A stretch of DNA of 5,210 nucleotides, taken from assembly GCA_021806845.1 (NCBI GenBank), contig JAKAPV010000213.1, positions 1 to 5,210 on the forward strand. The letters run 5' to 3'. The DNA is from Bacillota bacterium (GTDB lineage Bacteria; Bacillota; Sulfobacillia; JAJZYS01; JAJYTV01). Under the pieces are notes generated by a model. The model had not been told where the DNA came from, did not search any database, and saw only the letters and a program-made list of their open reading frames with translations. Position numbers and translations under genes: made by a program. Positions 1-5,210 of the stretch are shown here, piece after piece. The stretch's first letter is position 1. Every line of letters begins with the position of its first letter.

Positions 1-1162
1 TCTCTGCGACGATGGCGAGGCCGCCGGCAAGGAGAACAAACGCGAACCAGATGCCCTTCTCGCCGGCTACGAGGCCAAGCGCAGGGAAGAGCAGCATCAT
101 GCCTGCCATTTGGAGCGTGTTCGCCGCTGAGAGCGCTGTGGCGCCATGCTCTTTGGGCGCCCTCTCCAGAAGGGCCGTGTTCGTGAGAACGTTGCACGTT
201 CCCGTACCCAGGCGCGCCACCCCCATCCCAGCAACACCCGCCTGGGCTGCCGAAGTCCGCCCGGGGATCGCGAAGGCGCGCACGGCGGACGCGATCGGAT
301 AGAGCCAGACGAGGAGCCGCAGTGCCGCAGTCCTCCGCTGCTCGGGGACGCGGCCGGAAAGGAGCGTGCCGAGCCAGCCGACGCCGCTCGCGAGCGTGAA
401 CGCGAGCGATATGGCGAACGGCTGCAGGCCGATCCGCTGGAACAGGGCCTGCGTGTACTCCGTCGCCACCGCTGAGAAGGTCCAGAGCGGGATGATCAGC
501 GCGGCGAGCCGCCAGAAGCCACTGGATGCACCCGTTCCCCCGGCAACCGCCCGCAGGGCCTGCGTGACCGGGGCATGCCAGGGTTGCCCGGCCGCCCTTT
601 CGGCCGTTGGCGGTCGCACGTTCGGCAAAGTCAGCGCCATGGCTGCGGCGAGAAGGCCCAATGCGGCGTCCGTTTGGTAGAGCAGCGGGAAAGAGACAGT
701 CGCGATCGCGCCGCCGATGGCGCCGGCAAACGCGCTGGCTAGCGTCTGCATGCTCATGAAGCGCGAAAGGCGAAATTGCAGGCCGCCCCCCGAACCGGTC
801 CGCCCAGATCGCTCCGAGAGGCTGCGCACGTAGGATAGGTCGACTCCCGACGGAAGCGTCAACGCAAACGCCGTGACCGCGGAGCCTGCGATGACGAAAC
901 CGAACCCCCGGTCCGCCAGGAGGAACAGCAGGCTGGAGATGCATTTCAGCACGCTGCCCGCGACCAGCACCGGGCGCTGGCCAAATCGGTCCGCAAGCAT
1001 GCTGCTTGGCAGGTCAACGAAGAACCGCACGGCTTGCATGACGGCATAAGCAATGCCGATCTGGGCAGGCGAGTAGCCAAGGTGCAAGAGGTAGACGAAC
1101 CAGAGCCACATGTCGAGATACAAGGACCCGAGCAAGCCGTACGTGTAGAGGCGCAACCACAT
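1..1162 (-). CDS. MFS transporter, 3' end beyond window
   Basis: Reading the minus strand from ATG at 1162 gives an uninterrupted frame of 387 residues to the window edge, with no stop reached. The start is supported by a good SD (GAAAGGTGA, 1169-1177) six bases upstream. The protein is strongly hydrophobic with about 12 predicted helices. The loop between helices 2 and 3 (residues 51-67) carries MFS motif A in the form SMLADRFGQRPVLV, with the usual Asp, Arg, Gly and Arg. A more polar stretch at about residues 182-215 fits the central cytoplasmic loop between the two six-helix halves. The last visible segment (about 371-386) looks like helix 12, so only a short C-terminal tail should be missing. 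The substrate cannot be inferred: family members export drugs or move small metabolites by proton coupling. The gene is divergent from the redox operon, with nothing to tie the two functionally. MFS membership is clear; anything finer is not. Confidence 0.87.
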   Translation of the reverse strand, partial: MWLRLYTYGLLGSLYLDMWLWFVYLLHLGYSPAQIGIAYAVMQAVRFFVDLPSSMLADRFGQRPVLVAGSVLKCISSLLFLLADRGFGFVIAGSAVTAFALTLPSGVDLSYVRSLSERSGRTGSGGGLQFRLSRFMSMQTLASAFAGAIGGAIATVSFPLLYQTDAALGLLAAAMALTLPNVRPPTAERAAGQPWHAPVTQALRAVAGGTGASSGFWRLAALIIPLWTFSAVATEYTQALFQRIGLQPFAISLAFTLASGVGWLGTLLSGRVPEQRRTAALRLLVWLYPIASAVRAFAIPGRTSAAQAGVAGMGVARLGTGTCNVLTNTALLERAPKEHGATALSAANTLQMAGMMLLFPALGLVAGEKGIWFAFVLLAGGLAIVAE

Positions 1163-1168
1163 AACCCG

Positions 1169-1177
1169 TCACCTTTC
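1169..1177 (-). promoter_or_regulatory. Ribosome binding site of minus-strand MFS gene
   Basis: The minus strand reads GAAAGGTGA here, six bases before the ATG at 1162. It closely matches the SD consensus and fixes the start. An alternative longer frame in this region has no comparable site and is a different reading frame. Confidence 0.7.
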
Positions 1178-1420
1178 TTCGGGACGGGCGAGCGGCGCGA
1201 CGCGTCGGTCTTTGAATCGCTCCGCTTACGCCCGCAACCCAGCGAATGCAGATGCTGGACCGCGGGCAAAGCCTTCTGTGAGGATCATTCTGGCCTCCGG
1301 CGATGCTGCACTTTCGCTTCGTATTCGAGTGCTGGAGAAATGCTCCTGCTGCGCAAGCGGCGACGAAGACTGCTTCCTAAGCCCACTTTAAGCCGAGGAT
1401 GACACAATAGGCGCATGCGC

Positions 1421-1428
1421 AAGGGGGG
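1421..1428 (+). promoter_or_regulatory. Ribosome binding site of small membrane protein
   Basis: AAGGGGGG lies seven bases before GTG at 1436. It resembles AAGGAGG with one G:U-tolerated change. It is the reason for preferring the GTG start over ATG 1415, whose nearest purine run is about 14 bases away, and over ATG 1493, which has no clear SD. Confidence 0.45.
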
Positions 1429-1435
1429 CACGATC

Positions 1436-1744
1436 GTGGACGGTGTGGCTGAGGGCCGCGCGACCGGAGGCGGCCGCCATGGGATCTCGGCGATGCCCAA
1501 AGAGCAGGCGCAGCAGCGCGCAAAATCGCTGAAGCGCGGCCTCTTCTGGGCCACGGCGATCGGTTTCGTCGTTCTCTGGCAGGCGGCCGCGCACCATGTG
1601 GTGGGCGTTACGAATCGGACATCCCCATCAACGACTTCCCAGGTGCAAAACGGCGGACTTACGCCATCCCCGAGCGGAGGCTACGGCTATGGTTTCGGGA
1701 ACGGCGGATCCTCACAACCCCTCACGCAAACGACGGTTTCGTAG
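1436..1744 (+). CDS. Small single-pass membrane protein, Gly/Ser/Thr-rich tail
   Basis: Hypothetical protein of about 102 residues from GTG 1436, or 83 from the alternative ATG at 1493. It has a basic segment (KEQAQQRAKSLKR) followed by one hydrophobic helix (LFWATAIGFVVLWQAAAHHVVG), either a signal anchor or an uncleaved signal. After that comes a low-complexity tail of about 45 residues rich in Ser, Thr, Gly, Gln and aromatic Tyr/Phe (GGYGYGFGNGG), presumably outside the membrane. There is no lipobox Cys, no heme CxxCH motif and no S/T-G-A-S/T flavinylation motif. A His-His pair sits at the end of the helix. The 3' end overlaps the start region of the ApbE gene, so the two are probably co-translated. 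I do not recognise a named family. The gene is called on its charge-helix-tail layout and operon position. The protein could be an accessory subunit or anchor of the redox system, which is inference only. Confidence 0.55.
   Translation: MDGVAEGRATGGGRHGISAMPKEQAQQRAKSLKRGLFWATAIGFVVLWQAAAHHVVGVTNRTSPSTTSQVQNGGLTPSPSGGYGYGFGNGGSSQPLTQTTVS
1676..1680 (+). promoter_or_regulatory. Ribosome binding site deciding the apbE start
   Basis: GGAGG lies eight bases before the in-frame ATG at 1689, inside the coding sequence of the upstream small protein. The later in-frame ATG at 1746 has no SD and could start only by coupling to the upstream stop at 1742-1744. This favours ATG 1689. Confidence 0.6.
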
Positions 1745-2663
1745 CATGTCGCTTGCTTCCATCGGCAGGGCTGAGTTCCGCGCGATGGGCACCACGGTCG
1801 AGGTGCACGCGTCCGCGCCGGACCTCGCGCGGGCAAGCGCCCGCGTGGAGCGCCTCTTTCGCGCGTGGGACGATGCGCTCACCCGCTTTCGAGACACGAG
1901 TGAACTGAGCGCTTTGAACCGGGCAGCTGGCCGGCCGTTCGCGGCGAGCGAACTCCTGTTTCGCGTAATTGCAGCCGCCCTGCAATGGGCACGCGAGACA
2001 CAGGGCACGTTCGACCCGACGCTTTCGCACCAGATCGAACGCCTGGGATACCGGCGTACCTTCGAGGACATCGAGCGTGAAGGGCCGCAGGCTCCCCTCA
2101 AAGCGTCGATCGAACCCGGCGGAGCGTGGCGGTCGATGATCTTGGACCCCGCGCGCCGTACCATCTTCCTGCCCGCAGGGGTCGGCGTGGACCTCGGCGG
2201 CATCGCGAAGGGCATGGCCGTGGACGCTGCCCTCGTCTCCTTGCGAGAAGCGGGTTTCGAGGCCGCGCTCGTCAATGCCGGCGGAGATCTCGCCGTCTAC
2301 GGCCGGCCGCCGTGCAGTGACGGATGGCCGATCGCGGTTGCCGAGGTCCCGGACGAAGTGGTCGCCCTGACCCACGGGGCCATGGCGACGTCAGGCATCG
2401 CGCGCCGCCACTGGATACAAGGAGACACCCAGCGCCATCACCTCCTGGACGCCGCCTCCGGCTACCCGGCGAACACCAGCCTGCGATCGGTGACCGTGGC
2501 TGCGCAAACGTGTGAGGCGGCGGATGTCGCCGCAACAACCGCGTTTCTGCGCGGTGCGCATGGCGGGGCAGCATTTCTGCGCCAGCAGGGGATGGCAGGG
2601 CTGATCGTCCCGGAAGACGGCCCGCCGATTCGCGTCGAACCTTGGCCCGCGAAAGCGAGGTGA
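1689..2663 (+). CDS. apbE: FAD:protein FMN transferase (ApbE family)
   Basis: ApbE enzymes cleave FAD and attach FMN covalently through phosphodiester linkage to a Thr/Ser of a target protein, using Mg2+. This 324-residue protein has the family motifs in order: MGTTVEV (33-39), TRF..SELSALN (65-77), FDPTL (108-112), VDLGGIAKGMAVD (167-179), VNAGGDLAVYG (195-205), MATSG (232-236), HHLLDAASGYPA (250-261) and CEAADVAAT (275-283). The length is normal for the family. Two points are unusual. The usual DPxTG element reads DAASG, keeping the Asp and Gly but losing the Pro. The N-terminus is basic and polar with no signal peptide or lipobox, so the enzyme appears cytoplasmic, whereas many ApbEs are exported lipoproteins. 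The start is ATG 1689 because of its SD; ATG 1746 (305 residues) also keeps every motif. The gene overlaps the preceding small gene by 56 bases, and its stop codon lies within the SD of the next gene. Its flavin acceptor is not evident in the window. Confidence 0.95.
   Translation: MVSGTADPHNPSRKRRFRSMSLASIGRAEFRAMGTTVEVHASAPDLARASARVERLFRAWDDALTRFRDTSELSALNRAAGRPFAASELLFRVIAAALQWARETQGTFDPTLSHQIERLGYRRTFEDIEREGPQAPLKASIEPGGAWRSMILDPARRTIFLPAGVGVDLGGIAKGMAVDAALVSLREAGFEAALVNAGGDLAVYGRPPCSDGWPIAVAEVPDEVVALTHGAMATSGIARRHWIQGDTQRHHLLDAASGYPANTSLRSVTVAAQTCEAADVAATTAFLRGAHGGAAFLRQQGMAGLIVPEDGPPIRVEPWPAKAR
2657..2663 (+). promoter_or_regulatory. Ribosome binding site overlapping the apbE stop
   Basis: GAGGTGA lies seven bases before the TTG start at 2671. 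The TGA of this SD is itself the stop codon of the ApbE gene, an arrangement that favours ribosome hand-over between the two genes. Confidence 0.75.
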
Positions 2664-2670
2664 TCGAGCA

Positions 2671-3774
2671 TTGGAGTGGCAGTGGATCGCGGCGCGCGCT
2701 TCCGGTTTTACGGCGTACGGCCTCGTGACGCTGGCGACGGTGTTCGGTCTCCTGCTCAGCCAGCGCTGGCAATCCCGGTCCAACTGGCCAAGGCTCCTGA
2801 ACGACCAGCTGCACCAGTATCTCGTTGTGCTCGCCGGTGTGTTCACAGCGATCCACGGCCTCTCCGTGTGGATCGATCCCTTCACCAAGTTCACTTGGCT
2901 GGAGGTCGTCGTCCCGGGCGCAAGCCACTATCGCCCGCTCTGGATGGCGCTCGGAATCATCGCATCGTATCTCGGACTCGCGATCGTCATCAGCGGCTGG
3001 CTGCGGCCGAAGATCGGCTACCCGTGGTGGCGTCGGCTGCATTACCTCACATTTGCGGTGTGGCTGCTTGCTACGCTGCATGGCCTTGGTGACGGCAGCG
3101 ATACGCGCGCGACCTGGGCCATCGCCATCTATGGCGTCAGTTCCGCGGCCGTCGTCGGCTTGACGATGAGCCGCCTTCTGCGGCCCGCGGCACCGCGCGG
3201 GCGCACATTCGTCGGCTGGGCGGCGCTAGCGGGGTTCGTCGCGGCAGCAGGCCTGCTGTTCGCGCTCGGCGGGCCGATGCGGCCCGGCTGGAACAAGATC
3301 GCGAATGGCGGCAGCGGCTCCGGCAGCCGGCTTGCTGCGATGCCTGCCGTGGCGACTGCGCTGCAAAGTGCCTACACGGCTCCCTTCCAAGGCAGCGCAA
3401 GCGAGCAGGGCCCGGACGGACAGGGAATCGTGACGCTGCGCTTCAACCTGCAGGTGCAGGGTGGGCCGTACAGCGCATTGACACTCATCCTACAGGGGAC
3501 GTCAATCCCTGGCGGAGGTCTCCAGGTGACGGGCAGCACAGTCGCGCTCGGCAACCGGGCGCAGCCCGGACTCTATCAAGGCACCCTGACCGCTCTCAAT
3601 GGCGGAGCGTTCGCGGCTGCCCTCTCGAGCGGGTCCGGCCTGCCGCCTCTCACGATCGGCGGGCAGTTGCGCCTCGAAGGCGGGAGCGGAGTCGTGGGCA
3701 CGCTGGAGGTTGCACCCGGCGGCGCAGGCGGGTCTCTCCCGCAATCGGGGTCGGACGACGGCGGCGGATTCTAG
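2671..3774 (+). CDS. Ferric-reductase-like di-heme membrane protein with beta-type C-terminal domain
   Basis: This 367-residue protein starts at TTG 2671 behind a strong SD. Residues 1-205 form about six transmembrane helices of the ferric reductase-like transmembrane type (PF01794-like). Two helices each carry a His pair spaced 13-14 residues apart: H48/H62 and H124/H137, the latter within RRLHY and TLHGLG. That is the pattern expected for two stacked b hemes passing electrons across the membrane. Arg/Lys-rich loops after helices 1, 3 and 5 suggest those loops face the cytoplasm, putting both termini outside. There is no cytoplasmic FAD/NAD(P)H domain. A Gly/Ser linker (about 210-222) leads instead to an extracytoplasmic domain (about 230-348) of alternating polar/hydrophobic beta-like strands, then a Gly/Ser/Asp tail. 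I do not recognise this C-terminal domain; it has no Cys and no S/T-G-A-S/T motif. The ApbE gene ends seven bases upstream, so the two very probably act together. The electron donor and acceptor are unknown. Confidence 0.9.
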   Translation: MEWQWIAARASGFTAYGLVTLATVFGLLLSQRWQSRSNWPRLLNDQLHQYLVVLAGVFTAIHGLSVWIDPFTKFTWLEVVVPGASHYRPLWMALGIIASYLGLAIVISGWLRPKIGYPWWRRLHYLTFAVWLLATLHGLGDGSDTRATWAIAIYGVSSAAVVGLTMSRLLRPAAPRGRTFVGWAALAGFVAAAGLLFALGGPMRPGWNKIANGGSGSGSRLAAMPAVATALQSAYTAPFQGSASEQGPDGQGIVTLRFNLQVQGGPYSALTLILQGTSIPGGGLQVTGSTVALGNRAQPGLYQGTLTALNGGAFAAALSSGSGLPPLTIGGQLRLEGGSGVVGTLEVAPGGAGGSLPQSGSDDGGGF

Positions 3775-3785
3775 CGGCGGTAGAT

Positions 3786-3818
3786 CTGGCCGGGAGCGGG
3801 AGCGCTCCCGGCCAGTTT
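3786..3818 (+). terminator. Intrinsic terminator of the redox operon
   Basis: CTGGCCGGGAGC (3786-3797) pairs perfectly over 12 bp with GCTCCCGGCCAG (3804-3815) around a six-base loop, followed by a short TTT. It begins 12 bases after the stop of the ferric-reductase-like gene. The stem is very GC-rich but the T tract is short, so termination may be partial. The inner CGGGAGCGCTCCCG is itself a perfect palindrome, allowing an alternative fold. Confidence 0.75.
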
Positions 3819-3833
3819 CAGATGTCCGAGTGC

Positions 3834-3862
3834 TTGAGGGCCTGAAATATTGGCGTTACGAT
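3834..3862 (+). promoter_or_regulatory. Possible sigma-70/sigma-A promoter of second MFS gene
   Basis: TTGAGG (3834-3839) and TACGAT (3857-3862) are separated by 17 bases, and each matches the housekeeping consensus at four of six positions. The pair lies just downstream of the terminator and about 36 bases before the TTG start, in a locally AT-richer patch. This is pattern matching only. Confidence 0.35.
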
Positions 3863-3885
3863 AAGCGAAGTCCTCGTTTTATTCT

Positions 3886-3891
3886 GGGAGG
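3886..3891 (+). promoter_or_regulatory. Ribosome binding site of second MFS gene
   Basis: GGGAGG lies seven bases before TTG at 3899. It fixes the start there. The frame is open for 100 further codons upstream, but these run through the terminator and the end of the previous gene and read as Arg/Ser-rich non-coding sequence. Confidence 0.75.
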
Positions 3892-3898
3892 CCTCACG

Positions 3899-5170
3899 TT
3901 GTCACGCAACCCTTCGCCGTATTCGCGCGCTGCTTGGCAGAGCATGCATCCGGTCGCGCGCCAGCTGATCTTGGTACGCTTCCTGCGTGCGATCGCGCAG
4001 GGTGCGCTCGCGGTCGACTTCACGCTCTATCTCAGCGCCCGCCACTGGAACGCGCCGGAGATCGGCCTTCTACTGATGAGCAGCGGCCTGTTCGGCGCCC
4101 TCTTGAGCCTCGCGGTGGGCGTGATGAGCGACCGCGTCGGCCGACGGGTGTTCCTGCTCATATACGAGACGGGGCTCCTTGCTGGAACGCTGGCCGTGGT
4201 GCTGGGGCCAACGACCTGGGTGGTCGCCGCCGTGGCCGCTCTCTTTGGTTTCGGACGCGGGGCGAACGGCAGCTCGGGGCCGTTCGCCCCCGCAGAGCAG
4301 GCGTGGCTTGCGCAGTCCCTGCCGAGTGCACGGCGTGGCGCCGTCTTCAGCCTCAACGCCGGGATGCAGTTCTGGGGCATGGGCATCGGCTCGCTGCTGG
4401 CTGCCGTGCTGCCGCACATGATCCCCAGCGCGACCGGCGCGGCTGCGTACCTGCCGCTGTTCCTATTGAACCTCCTGGTCGCGGCGATCAACCTCTTGCA
4501 GATCTGGCTCCTGCAGGAGACGAAGCCGGGTGGCTTCGCGGAGACCGAGCAGGTCGGTGCGGCGTCGCCGGATGAGTCGGTCACGCGCAAGGAGAACCGC
4601 GCACTCGCGCTCCTGACATTCGTGAACATGGTCAATTCCCTTGGCGTCGGCCTCGTCGCCCCGCTTCTGCCGTACTGGTTTTCGCTGCGTTTCGGCGTCG
4701 GCCCGGAGGCCATCGGGCCGGTCTACGCCCTGACCTTCTTTCTCACAGGCGCGTCGTCCCTCGTCATCGGACGCATCTCCGAGCGCATCGGCCTCATCCG
4801 CTCGATCGTGCTGCCGCGCCTCGCAGGCGTAGTTCTGCTCCTTGCGATCCCATTCGCGCCCTCATTCGCCCTCGCAGCCGCGTTCTACGTCGTGCGCTCC
4901 GTGCTTAACCGAGGATCCGTCGGTGCACGCCAGGCGTTCGGCGTGGGGCTCGTCCGCGACCGCCGACGGGGTCTCGCGAGCAGTCTCAATGCGGTCTCAT
5001 GGAACCTGCCGGCTGCGCTCGGGCCGGCCGTCGGCGGATGGCTGATCGGCATGGGCTCCCTGGTGTGGCCGTTCGTGCTTGCCGCGGCGCTGCAGCTAGT
5101 ACGGCGTTTCAGAAGTTCGTTCCCCTCAGGGAGTTACCATAACATTCCAGCAAGGAGTTTTCGGGGGTAG
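3899..5170 (+). CDS. MFS transporter with anomalous, probably truncated C-terminus
   Basis: This 423-residue polytopic membrane protein starts at TTG 3899. Helices 1-6 span about residues 22-206. A polar loop follows (about 207-234, containing KENRAL), then helices 7-11 (about 235-386). MFS motif A is at 73-84 (GVMSDRVGRRVF), with a degenerate second copy after helix 8 (GRISERIG, 291-298). Helix 5 has the Gly-rich antiporter-like stretch FWGMGIGSLL. The substrate is unknown; drug or metabolite efflux would be typical. Helix 12 (about 388-401, LVWPFVLAAALQLV) stops after roughly 14 residues. It is followed by a 22-residue basic/polar tail (RRFRSSFPSG...) encoded by lower-GC sequence that looks foreign. 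The original C-terminus has therefore probably been replaced by a mobile-element remnant or a deletion. The protein may still fold, or it may be a recent pseudogene. It is separated from the redox operon by a terminator, so it is probably an independent unit. Confidence 0.85.
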   Translation: MSRNPSPYSRAAWQSMHPVARQLILVRFLRAIAQGALAVDFTLYLSARHWNAPEIGLLLMSSGLFGALLSLAVGVMSDRVGRRVFLLIYETGLLAGTLAVVLGPTTWVVAAVAALFGFGRGANGSSGPFAPAEQAWLAQSLPSARRGAVFSLNAGMQFWGMGIGSLLAAVLPHMIPSATGAAAYLPLFLLNLLVAAINLLQIWLLQETKPGGFAETEQVGAASPDESVTRKENRALALLTFVNMVNSLGVGLVAPLLPYWFSLRFGVGPEAIGPVYALTFFLTGASSLVIGRISERIGLIRSIVLPRLAGVVLLLAIPFAPSFALAAAFYVVRSVLNRGSVGARQAFGVGLVRDRRRGLASSLNAVSWNLPAALGPAVGGWLIGMGSLVWPFVLAAALQLVRRFRSSFPSGSYHNIPARSFRG

Positions 5171-5210
5171 TGTTGAAGCCCCTCGTAAGACAGCCCTTGC
5201 GGGGGTGGGA
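5096..5210 (+). mobile_element. Possible IS200/IS605-type right-end / omegaRNA-like remnant
   Basis: From about 5096 the base composition drops to near 50% GC and the sequence becomes hairpin-rich. There is a small TCCC/GGGA hairpin (5121-5132), then ATTCC/GGAGT with loop AGCAA (5144-5158). The third is a stem of about 10 bp with one bulged base, CCCCTCGTAAG/CTTGCGGGGG (5179-5189 with 5196-5205), preceded by GAAG and followed by TGGG. The GAAGCCCC...GGGGGTGG layout resembles, from general knowledge, the hairpin near the right end of IS200/IS605 elements. In TnpB elements the same sequence is the 3' scaffold of the omegaRNA. No tnpB precedes it here, since the transporter does, and the element end would lie beyond the window. 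The alternatives are a plain terminator (no T tract visible before the window ends) or unrelated intergenic sequence. Confidence 0.4.

Larger units (their letters stand above)
1163..1435. other. Divergent intergenic region
   Basis: This 273-base stretch separates the minus-strand transporter from the plus-strand redox operon, so it should hold both promoters. I see no tRNA, repeat array or strong terminator. Open frames crossing it on either strand are Arg/Ser/Cys-rich and lack membrane or domain signatures, so I treat them as chance frames. A possible -10 box (CACAAT, 1403-1408) lies upstream of the small membrane protein gene, but no credible -35 box is seen at the right distance. A weak CCAGC/GCTGG inverted repeat (about 1239-1258) is too short to call. 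Confidence 0.5.

Noticed and set aside
946..1402. Open frames on both strands over the start of the minus-strand transporter and the divergent gap
   Set aside because: Their products are Arg/Ser/Cys-rich without domains. They overlap, in another frame or on the other strand, the well-supported MFS start with its SD.
1380..1408. Promoter for the redox operon around CACAAT at 1403
   Set aside because: There is no acceptable -35 box 16-18 bases upstream, and the -10 match is only four of six.
1596..1688. Longer apbE start at 1596
   Set aside because: The extra 31 residues are His/Arg/Pro-rich, lie within the small protein gene and have no SD. GGAGG before ATG 1689 is clearly better.
1712..3081. 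Long minus-strand frames opposite apbE and the ferric-reductase-like gene
   Set aside because: They are typical antisense shadows in GC-rich DNA. The plus-strand products carry complete family motifs, while these carry none.
3526..3540. VTGST in the C-terminal domain as a genuine flavinylation motif
   Set aside because: It lacks the Ala of S/T-G-A-S/T and the usual surrounding FMN-binding-domain context. It is kept only as a candidate to test.
3599..3898. Upstream extension of the second MFS frame by 100 codons
   Set aside because: It overlaps the end of the previous gene and the terminator, is Arg/Ser-rich, and has no SD, whereas TTG 3899 has a near-perfect SD.
1..5210. CRISPR array, tRNA or rRNA genes
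   Set aside because: No regularly spaced repeats and no cloverleaf-like or rRNA-like segments were seen on either strand by eye.

Overview
This is a GC-rich (mid-60s percent by eye) bacterial window. Two genes flank a compact redox operon, and each flank is a major facilitator superfamily (MFS) transporter. The host cannot be fixed from sequence alone. Two TTG starts and one likely GTG start behind strong purine-rich Shine-Dalgarno (SD) sites, together with the gene set, would fit a high-GC Gram-positive such as an Alicyclobacillus-like Firmicute. That is an inference, not an identification.

Layout. (1) Positions 1162 down to 1, minus strand: an MFS transporter that leaves the window at its left edge only a few residues short of its expected end. 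(2) 1163-1435: a divergent intergenic stretch with no convincing gene. (3) 1436-3774, plus strand: a tightly packed set of three genes. They are a small one-helix membrane protein with a Gly/Ser/Thr-rich tail, an ApbE-type FAD:protein FMN transferase, and a six-helix ferric-reductase-like di-heme membrane protein with an unusual beta-type C-terminal domain. Their coding or SD sequences overlap, which points to translational coupling. A 12-bp-stem terminator closes the operon at 3786-3818. (4) 3899-5170, plus strand: a second MFS transporter with its own SD and a possible promoter. (5) About 5096-5210: the last transmembrane helix of this transporter is cut short. The sequence changes to a lower-GC, hairpin-rich stretch that resembles the right end / omegaRNA scaffold of an IS200/IS605-family (TnpB) element.

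The central operon reads as a trans-membrane electron-transfer module. The di-heme protein would carry electrons across the membrane, and ApbE would covalently attach FMN to a partner protein. The puzzle is that no canonical flavinylation motif is visible in either neighbouring protein, and the ApbE has no visible export signal although the C-terminal domain of the heme protein is predicted to lie outside the cell. The most interesting leads are the unexplained flavin acceptor, the new-looking C-terminal domain, and the possible tnpB-less omegaRNA-like remnant fused to the end of the second transporter.
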